The notes beneath the pieces are model-generated. The model was not told the DNA's origin. It did no database searches and saw nothing but the letters and a program-made list of their open reading frames with translations. From an uncultured Chitinophaga sp. (GTDB taxonomy: Bacteria; Bacteroidota; Bacteroidia; Chitinophagales; Chitinophagaceae), in NCBI RefSeq assembly GCF_937874145.1, contig NZ_CALNBI010000242.1, positions 1 through 11,960 of the forward strand: a DNA stretch of 11,960 nt. Direction: 5' to 3'. Numbering within the stretch: position 1 is the first letter of the stretch; the number at the start of each line of letters is the position of its first letter. The translations under genes were made by a program, and so were the position numbers. This document shows, one piece after another, positions 6,670 through 11,960 of the stretch.

Positions 6670-8028
6670 ATGCAAGTGAAGTCATACTGCCTGGCAATCT
6701 GTTTGCTGCTTGGCGGAGCCATACGAAGCGCCGCACAGAACATCAGCACCCAACAGTACATCGACACGTACAAACTCATCGCCATAGAAGAGATGCGCCG
6801 CTCCGGCGTGCCGGCCGCCATCAAGCTCGCGCAGGGTATCCTGGAAACGCAGTCCGGCAACAGCTGGCTCGTACAGAACAGTCATAACCACTTCGGCATT
6901 AAATGCAAGAACAACTGGACGGGCCCTTCCGTTGCGTATGACGACGACGAGCGGGGCGAGTGCTTCCGCAAATACGGATCTCCCGCCGAGTCCTGGAAAG
7001 ACCATTCCGAATTCCTCCGCAACAATCCCCGGTACAAATTCCTGTTCGACCTCAACCCGAACGATTACAAAGCTTGGGCCTACGGACTGAAGACCGCAGG
7101 CTATGCTACCAGCCGCACCTATCCGCAGCAGCTCATCCAGCTGATCGAAACATACCAGCTCCAGCAATACACGGACATCGCCATGGGTAAAGGCGACATC
7201 CGCGCGAAAGACTTATTTGCCGGAGACCCCGGTTCCTACGCCCCCGCGCAGCAGCCGAAAACTTCCCGCCCGGTGGTGGCCGCCGCCGCGCCCGCGAAGA
7301 AGTACCCTGAAACCGGCGAGTTCCGCATCAACAATCGCAAAGCCATCTTTGTTAAGAAGGGAACGGCGCTCATCCAGGTAGCGGCCGCTAAAGACATCCG
7401 CCTGAGCTCTTTGCTCAAATACAATGATCTCCCGGCCGACGTGCCACTGGAAAAAGATATGGTCATCTTCCTCCAGGGCAAAAGCAAGCGCGGCAGCAAC
7501 GATTTCCACATCGTAGCCCCCGGCGAATCCCTGCACGATATATCCCAGGCCGAAGGCGTGCAGCTCCGCTGGTTACGCCGCCGCAACAAGCTCGAGGAAG
7601 GCGAACAGCCCGCGGCAGGCGAGCGCATCGCGCTGGATGGCTATGCTTCATCCAAACCCCGCCTCGGCAGCAATTCCGTGGCTATGGTAGATGAGCACGA
7701 AGACCTGAAGCCCCGCGAGATCATCCGGGATATCAAGAAAGAAATCGAAAAAGCCTCCGCGCAGGCGCCCGTAGCGGAAAACAGGCCGGCCACCCCGCCG
7801 CCCGCCCCGGAGAAAACTTCGCAGGCGCTGCCCCCCGGCATGATCGAAGACCTCAAGAAAGCAGGCGCGCAAACCACCGCCCGCGAACAATACCATACCG
7901 TTGGCGAAAAGGAAACACTGTACAGCATTTCCCGCCGCTACGGCTGCACCGTCCCGCAACTCCAGGAATGGAACAACCTGCAGGACAACGGCATCAAAAT
8001 CGGCCAGCAACTGGTCGTGAAAAAATAA
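6670..8028 (+). CDS. Secreted glucosaminidase (GH73-like) with LysM repeats
   Basis: The 452-residue protein has a signal peptide (1-22, ending RSAA before Q23). The glucosaminidase domain spans about 25-175: E59 in LAQGILETQSGNS is the expected catalytic acid, and HNHFGIKCK plus a conserved late YATSRTYPQQL segment are typical. Three LysM-type modules follow. A divergent one is at about 217-265, a second at about 278-325 (starting FHIVAPGESL), and a clear C-terminal one at about 408-452 (YHTVGEKETLYSISRRYG). A Pro/Ala-rich linker at roughly 365-395 precedes the last. The enzyme should cleave the N-acetylglucosaminyl linkage of peptidoglycan in the periplasm or at the cell surface, with LysM holding it on the wall. 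It is a candidate for wall remodelling or daughter-cell separation. It sits between a methyltransferase and hpt with gaps of 25 and 21 bp, so it is cotranscribed. Confidence 0.93.
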   Translation: MQVKSYCLAICLLLGGAIRSAAQNISTQQYIDTYKLIAIEEMRRSGVPAAIKLAQGILETQSGNSWLVQNSHNHFGIKCKNNWTGPSVAYDDDERGECFRKYGSPAESWKDHSEFLRNNPRYKFLFDLNPNDYKAWAYGLKTAGYATSRTYPQQLIQLIETYQLQQYTDIAMGKGDIRAKDLFAGDPGSYAPAQQPKTSRPVVAAAAPAKKYPETGEFRINNRKAIFVKKGTALIQVAAAKDIRLSSLLKYNDLPADVPLEKDMVIFLQGKSKRGSNDFHIVAPGESLHDISQAEGVQLRWLRRRNKLEEGEQPAAGERIALDGYASSKPRLGSNSVAMVDEHEDLKPREIIRDIKKEIEKASAQAPVAENRPATPPPAPEKTSQALPPGMIEDLKKAGAQTTAREQYHTVGEKETLYSISRRYGCTVPQLQEWNNLQDNGIKIGQQLVVKK

Positions 8029-8049
8029 CCGCTAAACCGATAAAACACG

Positions 8050-8580
8050 ATGATCCAGGTACATGATAAAAAGTTCGTCCCTTATATCACGGAAGAGAAA
8101 CTGCAGGCGCGCATTAAAGAACTGGCGCAACAGATCAGCCTCGACCTCGAAGGGAAAAAACCGCTTTTTATCGCCATCCTCAACGGGTCGTTCATGTTCG
8201 CCGCGGATATCTTCAAACACCTCACCATCGAGGCCGAAATCTCTTTTATCAAACTTGCTTCCTATAAAGGCACGAAGTCGACCGGCAACGTAATAACCGC
8301 CATCGGGCTCGACGAAGACCTGTACGGCCGCACCGTCGTGATCATAGAAGATATCGTGGATACCGGCAAAACCCTCAGCCAGTTCCTGCCCCAGCTGGAG
8401 CACCAGCAACCCGAAAAACTCATGGTGGTTTCGCTGCTCACCAAGCCGGAAGCCATGACCCATCCCGTCCACATCGACTACCTGGGCTTTTCCGTTCCCA
8501 ATAAATTCCTCCTCGGCTATGGCCTCGATTATGATGGCCTGGGCCGCAATCTCCCTGAAATCTACCAGCTGTCCGAGTAA
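8050..8580 (+). CDS. hpt: Hypoxanthine phosphoribosyltransferase
   Basis: This 176-residue cytoplasmic enzyme of purine salvage transfers phosphoribose from PRPP to hypoxanthine (and usually guanine) to give IMP or GMP. The PRPP-binding motif VVIIEDIVDTGKTL is at 96-109, with E100-D101 binding the ribose hydroxyls and D104 as the general base. LNGSFMF at 44-50 is the pyrophosphate-binding loop, SYKGT at 71-75 the flexible active-site loop, and K132 in LLTKP contacts the purine. The length and motifs are normal for the family. It follows the glucosaminidase by 21 bp with no promoter or terminator visible, so it is likely the last gene of that operon. In many Bacteroidota hpt is followed by adk and obgE; here a vWA gene follows instead. 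Confidence 0.95.
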   Translation: MIQVHDKKFVPYITEEKLQARIKELAQQISLDLEGKKPLFIAILNGSFMFAADIFKHLTIEAEISFIKLASYKGTKSTGNVITAIGLDEDLYGRTVVIIEDIVDTGKTLSQFLPQLEHQQPEKLMVVSLLTKPEAMTHPVHIDYLGFSVPNKFLLGYGLDYDGLGRNLPEIYQLSE

Positions 8581-8621
8581 TTTTTAGCCCCTGCGGCCGC
8601 CGGATCAAAGAATTGCTTACA

Positions 8622-8660
8622 TTTATACATCGGTGTATGTAAAATATTTCGATGTATAAA
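8622..8660. repeat. 11-bp perfect inverted repeat covering the vWA gene start codon
   Basis: TTTATACATCG at 8622-8632 is the exact reverse complement of CGATGTATAAA at 8650-8660, with a 17-base spacer. The right arm contains the ATG at 8652. In RNA the arms could form an 11-12 bp stem that hides the start codon. A competing short hairpin, ATACA (8625-8629) with TGTAT (8634-8638), uses part of the left arm. A near-consensus -7 box, TACATTTA at 8618-8625, overlaps the left arm, so the repeat could instead be a DNA operator. Which level applies cannot be told from sequence. Confidence 0.55.
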
Positions 8661-10415
8661 CTCCTCATGATGTTCCTCTGTGCAAGCTGGAGCATGATTG
8701 GAGTGGCACAACAGCGAAAAGTGGTGACCGGCGCCGTGCAGGATAGCATCCGGCACGATCCGGTCAAAGGCGTGAGGGTCACCGCATGGCCGGATACCGT
8801 TTCCGTACAGACGAATCAATACGGTTTATTCAGACTGGAAGTTCCCGGCAGCAGCACCCACCTGGTTTTCGATCACCCCGGATACGCACGAAAGCTTGTG
8901 CCGCTCCAGCATGACCGCATGCTCATCGAACTGAGCCCCCTGAAGAAAATTCCAGATGCCAGCAACGACATTGCGCAGGCAAAAGCCCGTGCGCGCTATG
9001 CCCATAGCACCAATCCCAATTACAGCAATCTCGGCGTCGCCATCACCAACTTTTATGATGAAACCTATGGCCGCCTTTATGAGAATAAATTCGTGGAAAC
9101 GGCCCAAAAGCCCGTGTCCGACTTCGCGCTGGATGTGGATCGCGCCGCTTACAGCAATATGCGCCGCTTCGCCCGGCTGAAGCAGCCCGTGCCCGTGGAT
9201 GCCGTGCGGATCGAGGAGATGTTGAACTACTTCCATTATAGCTACCCGCTGCCGCGGCACGATTCCCTCTTCGCCATGTACAGCCATTACACCGACTGCC
9301 CCTGGGAGCCCCGGCACAACCTGCTCCAGGTAGCGGTGCGGGCCAAAAAGATCGAAACCGACAGCCTCCCCGCCAGCAACCTCGTGTTCCTGATCGATTG
9401 CTCGGGCAGCATGGGTACGCCCAATAAACTCCCGCTGCTGCAGGCAGCCTTCCGTGTGCTGGTGAACAACCTCCGCCCGCGGGATAAGGTAGCCATCGTG
9501 GCCTATGCGGGCACGCCCGGACTGGTGCTTCCCTGCACGCCCGGCAACCAGAAAGAAAAGATCCTTCAGTCCATCGATTACCTGAGCGCCGGCGGCGCCA
9601 CCGGGGGAGAGGCCGCCATCAAAATGGCCTATAAAATCGCTATGGAGAATTTCATCAGCGGTGGTAACAACCGGGTGATCATGGCTACCGACGGCGACTT
9701 CAACGTTGGGCAAACCAGCGACCAGGATATGGAGGACCTGATCGCGATGCAGAAGGAGGGCGGTGTATTGCTCACCTGTCTCGGTTTCGGGATGAAGGAT
9801 TACAAGGATTCGAAACTGGAAACCCTCGCCAGCAAAGGCAACGGAAACTTTGCGTATATCGACGACCTGGAGGAAGCCAATAAAGTTTTCGCGCGGGAAT
9901 TCGGTTCCACGCTTTTCACCATCGCGCGCGACGTGCATGCGCAGGTGACCTTTGATCCCATGCGGGTGAAGGCTTACCGGTTGCTGGGGTATGAAAATAA
10001 AATCCTCAAAGATGACAGTTCCGACAGCCTGAAAGTGACCGGCGGGATCGTGGGCTCAGGGCACTGCGTGGTGGCGATGTATGAAATCACGCCCATGGAA
10101 CCTGATCCCGGGGGGACGCTGGCCACGGTTACGCTCACCTACCGCCCCGACGGCGATCCGCAAACCTACCGCCTCGAAGAAACGATCGATAACAGCGTTG
10201 CGCGTTTCCTGGAATCTTCCGCCGACTGCCGGTTTGCCGCTTCCGTAGGTTTGTTTGGCATGCTGTTGCGCAAATCCCAATACGCCGGCAAAGGCAACAC
10301 CGACATGGTCACCCGCATCGCGAAGCACGCGCTGGGCCCGGATCCGGGAGGGTATCGCGGCGAGTTTTTGAAACTCATCAAACAGCTGAAAAAAAATACC
10401 GGATGGCTGAAATAA
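8652..10415 (+). CDS. Secreted von Willebrand factor A-domain protein, YfbK-like
   Basis: The 587-residue protein starts with a signal peptide (cleaved after about A19). A carboxypeptidase-regulatory-like beta domain follows at about 22-96, with a TNQYGLFRLEVPGS segment. The vWA N-terminal domain typical of YfbK proteins spans about 110-205 (NFYDETYGRLYENKFVET; DFALDVDRAAYSNMRR). The vWA domain is at about 240-420 with a complete metal-ion-dependent adhesion site: D249, S251 and S253 in DCSGS, T317 in GGATGG, and D347 in MATDGD. The C-terminal DUF3520-like region runs to the end. YfbK proteins have no settled function; the intact MIDAS suggests metal-dependent protein binding in the periplasm or at the surface. 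Older labels of 'calcium-activated chloride channel' are misleading. ATG 8652 is chosen because it keeps the lysine before the hydrophobic core. The gene converges with the symporter, leaving two bases between stop codons. Confidence 0.9.
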   Translation: MYKLLMMFLCASWSMIGVAQQRKVVTGAVQDSIRHDPVKGVRVTAWPDTVSVQTNQYGLFRLEVPGSSTHLVFDHPGYARKLVPLQHDRMLIELSPLKKIPDASNDIAQAKARARYAHSTNPNYSNLGVAITNFYDETYGRLYENKFVETAQKPVSDFALDVDRAAYSNMRRFARLKQPVPVDAVRIEEMLNYFHYSYPLPRHDSLFAMYSHYTDCPWEPRHNLLQVAVRAKKIETDSLPASNLVFLIDCSGSMGTPNKLPLLQAAFRVLVNNLRPRDKVAIVAYAGTPGLVLPCTPGNQKEKILQSIDYLSAGGATGGEAAIKMAYKIAMENFISGGNNRVIMATDGDFNVGQTSDQDMEDLIAMQKEGGVLLTCLGFGMKDYKDSKLETLASKGNGNFAYIDDLEEANKVFAREFGSTLFTIARDVHAQVTFDPMRVKAYRLLGYENKILKDDSSDSLKVTGGIVGSGHCVVAMYEITPMEPDPGGTLATVTLTYRPDGDPQTYRLEETIDNSVARFLESSADCRFAASVGLFGMLLRKSQYAGKGNTDMVTRIAKHALGPDPGGYRGEFLKLIKQLKKNTGWLK

Positions 10416-10417
10416 TG

Positions 10418-11812
10418 CTATGATACCGCGTTGCCCGCGGCTGGCCTGGTTTTCCAAAAGAAAGTGCCGATCAGCATCCCGGCGATGCTCCAGACCAATC
10501 CCACGAACAGCGGCGGCGTCGTTGTTTCCATCCATTCCGCATAAATATATCCTGCAGTTCCCAACACGATAGACAAGTTGGCGCCCATTTCGTTGGCGCG
10601 TTTCCAGTACAATCCAGCGGTAAGCGGCACGAACAGCGATACGAGGCTGAGCACGGAAGAAGAAGCCACCAGTTCGTAAATATCCTGCGATGCAAAGGCC
10701 ATGGCTATGGCAATAGCGGATACCGCAACAACCGATAGCCGGATGATGAGCAGGAACTTTTTATCGCTGATATCGTGGAAGAACGGTTTGACGAGATTCT
10801 CGCCCAACACGGTAGCGGGAGCGAGGATGGCGCCGCTGGTCGTGCTCATGATGGCGGAGAGCAGCGCGCCGAAAAAGAGGATCTGGATGAAGAGATTGCC
10901 ATGCTGCATTACCATGTCGGGCAGGATGGTGGCCGTATCGCCGGCTGCGAGATCAGGGTACAGCTGTTGCGCGCAGAGCACGATCAGGAGCGGCAGGGAG
11001 CCGATTACCAGGTACATCAGCGCGCCGAGGTAGGAACTGTATTGCGCCACCCGCTCGCTTTTGGAGCTCATCAGTCTTTGAAAAACGTCCTGCTGCGGAA
11101 TGGAGCCCAGCCCGATCGTGAACCACGCGGCCATGTAATGCAGCCAGCTGTTCCAGTCGCGGTCGGGGAAGAAGCGGAAAGTGCCTGCCGGCGCGCGCTC
11201 CCCGACAGTGGTTAAGCCTCCCGCAGCATCCACGACGATGTAGGTGATGACGAGAATGCCCGCGATGATCATGATCGTTTGGATGAAATCAGTAATGGAA
11301 ACCGACCACATCCCGCCCATATACGTGTAACCCATGACGATGATCCCGCTGGCGACCATGGCCATTTCGGTAGAAATTCCCATCACGGTATTGATCACGA
11401 TCCCCATGGCCACGATCTGCGCTGCGATCCAGCCGAAGTAGGAGGGGATCATCAGCAAAGCGGACACGATTTCCGCCTTCCTGCCAAACCGCACCCTGAA
11501 ATAATCGCAGAAAGTAAGTACGTTCTGGCGGTACAGCCTCCGCGCATAGAACAATCCCACCAGCAACAGGCACAACGACGCCCCGAACGGATCTTCGATC
11601 ACGCCCAGCAGGCCATGCTGCGCGAACTCGCTCGTGGCTCCCAGCATCGTCTCTGATCCGAACCAGGTAGCGAAGATCACGCAGGTGCTGATGCCCAGGG
11701 GCAGGCTGCGGCCCGCCACCACAAAGTCGCTGGCGGTTTTGACCTTCAGGGCCGCCCACCTTCCTATCAGGATGGTGATCAGTAAGTACAGAATTACGAA
11801 TGCTGCCAGCAT
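10418..11812 (-). CDS. Sodium:solute symporter (SSS family, PutP-like motifs)
   Basis: From ATG at 11812 the product is 464 residues. The frame is open to 11947, but that extension is hydrophilic, overlaps the upstream gene and would precede the natural first membrane helix (MLAAFVILYLLITILIG), so it is rejected. Family segments include DFVVAGRSLPLG (29-40), FATWFGSETMLGA (47-59), GYTYMGGMWSVSITDFIQ (161-178), GSIPQQDVFQRLMSSKSE (236-253) and the Na2-site helix GALLSAIMSTTSGAILA (315-331), with serines and threonines where sodium should bind. This resembles the proline/pantothenate-type branch more than the symporter at 3533, and the two are clearly not recent duplicates. The substrate is unknown. 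A TAGATTTTG word on the minus strand (11834 down to 11826) is a poor -7 candidate; readthrough from the upstream gene 19 bp away is equally likely. Confidence 0.92.
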   Translation of the reverse strand: MLAAFVILYLLITILIGRWAALKVKTASDFVVAGRSLPLGISTCVIFATWFGSETMLGATSEFAQHGLLGVIEDPFGASLCLLLVGLFYARRLYRQNVLTFCDYFRVRFGRKAEIVSALLMIPSYFGWIAAQIVAMGIVINTVMGISTEMAMVASGIIVMGYTYMGGMWSVSITDFIQTIMIIAGILVITYIVVDAAGGLTTVGERAPAGTFRFFPDRDWNSWLHYMAAWFTIGLGSIPQQDVFQRLMSSKSERVAQYSSYLGALMYLVIGSLPLLIVLCAQQLYPDLAAGDTATILPDMVMQHGNLFIQILFFGALLSAIMSTTSGAILAPATVLGENLVKPFFHDISDKKFLLIIRLSVVAVSAIAIAMAFASQDIYELVASSSVLSLVSLFVPLTAGLYWKRANEMGANLSIVLGTAGYIYAEWMETTTPPLFVGLVWSIAGMLIGTFFWKTRPAAGNAVS

Positions 11813-11831
11813 AGGCGAAAAATAGCAAAAT

Positions 11832-11960
11832 CTATTTGATGATCCTGAAACAATGCCGCAATAATTTACCCTGGAAGTCGAAGGGCTCGGTTTGTTTGGT
11901 GATGTTGCGGATGGAGGAGGCTTCGATAGCCGCTTCATCCAGCTCAAACCTCCGCAGGTT
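11832..11960 (-). CDS. C-terminal fragment of an unrecognised protein
   Basis: On the minus strand a frame is open from the window edge to TAG at 11834-11832, giving 42 residues that begin NLRRFELDEAAIEASSI and end LLRHCFRIIK. It is charged with a basic tail and no membrane segment or signal. Codon choice looks coding (GC-rich third positions), and the stop falls 19 bp before the symporter start, a typical operon spacing. The overlapping upstream extension of the symporter frame reads as low-complexity Ser/Pro and is less convincing. I do not recognise the family; the rest of the gene lies outside the window. Confidence 0.6.
   Translation of the reverse strand, partial: NLRRFELDEAAIEASSIRNITKQTEPFDFQGKLLRHCFRIIK

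Noticed and set aside
8591..8605. GC-rich palindrome GCGGCCGC after hpt as a terminator
   Set aside because: The stem has no loop and no following T tract; the T run lies before it, not after it.
8826..9938. Minus-strand open frame (370 codons) opposite the vWA gene
   Set aside because: It is antisense to a protein with an intact MIDAS; its His/Val/Gly-rich translation looks like a codon-bias shadow.
3533..11812. The two sodium:solute symporters as a duplicated pair or a flanking repeat
   Set aside because: Their motifs and lengths differ clearly (497 versus 464 residues), so they belong to different branches of the family and show no sign of recent duplication.
11813..11947. 45-residue N-terminal extension of the minus-strand symporter
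   Set aside because: It is hydrophilic Ser/Pro-rich sequence unlike the family, and it overlaps the upstream coding tail. The ATG at 11812 begins exactly at the first membrane helix.

Overview
The window most likely comes from a soil or environmental member of the Bacteroidota, probably the Chitinophagaceae. The evidence is a type IX secretion (T9SS) type B sorting domain next to a PorP/SprF protein, TAnnTTTG-type -7 promoter boxes, few Shine-Dalgarno sequences, and Bacteroidota-style versions of several housekeeping proteins. The genus is an inference from protein style; no rRNA marker is present. Coding sequence is GC-rich and intergenic DNA is AT-rich. No tRNA, rRNA, CRISPR array, insertion sequence or phage gene was seen.

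Left part (1-2236, + strand): the C-terminal end of a large secreted PKD-domain protein with a T9SS type B sorting domain. Seven bases later comes a PorP/SprF outer-membrane protein, the usual partner of such adhesins. A small outer-membrane beta-barrel protein of unknown role follows. Together this is a cell-surface module for export and anchoring of a surface protein.

Middle (2298-5760, + strand): an FAD-dependent amine oxidase-like protein of the TIGR03364 type, closed by a good intrinsic terminator. Then a sodium:solute symporter with its own promoter, and a LOG-family (TIGR00730) nucleotide hydrolase. An AT-rich 242-bp intergenic region follows, with two palindromes and a terminator-like hairpin.

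Right-middle (6003-8580, + strand): a likely operon of an SAM-dependent O-methyltransferase, a secreted glucosaminidase with LysM repeats, and hypoxanthine phosphoribosyltransferase. It is driven from a consensus -7 box at 5981-5988.

Right end: a von Willebrand A-domain protein of the YfbK type (8652-10415, +) converges with a second sodium:solute symporter (10418-11812, -), with only two bases between the stop codons. The last 129 bases hold the C-terminus of an unrecognised protein on the minus strand, just upstream of that symporter.

Most of this is ordinary core and accessory content. I did not find a convincing undescribed multi-gene system. The points most worth a second look are an 11-bp perfect inverted repeat covering the start codon of the vWA gene, the palindrome-rich 5761-6002 intergenic region, the apparently leaderless promoter of the FAD oxidoreductase, and that enzyme's lack of its usual phosphonatase-like partner.
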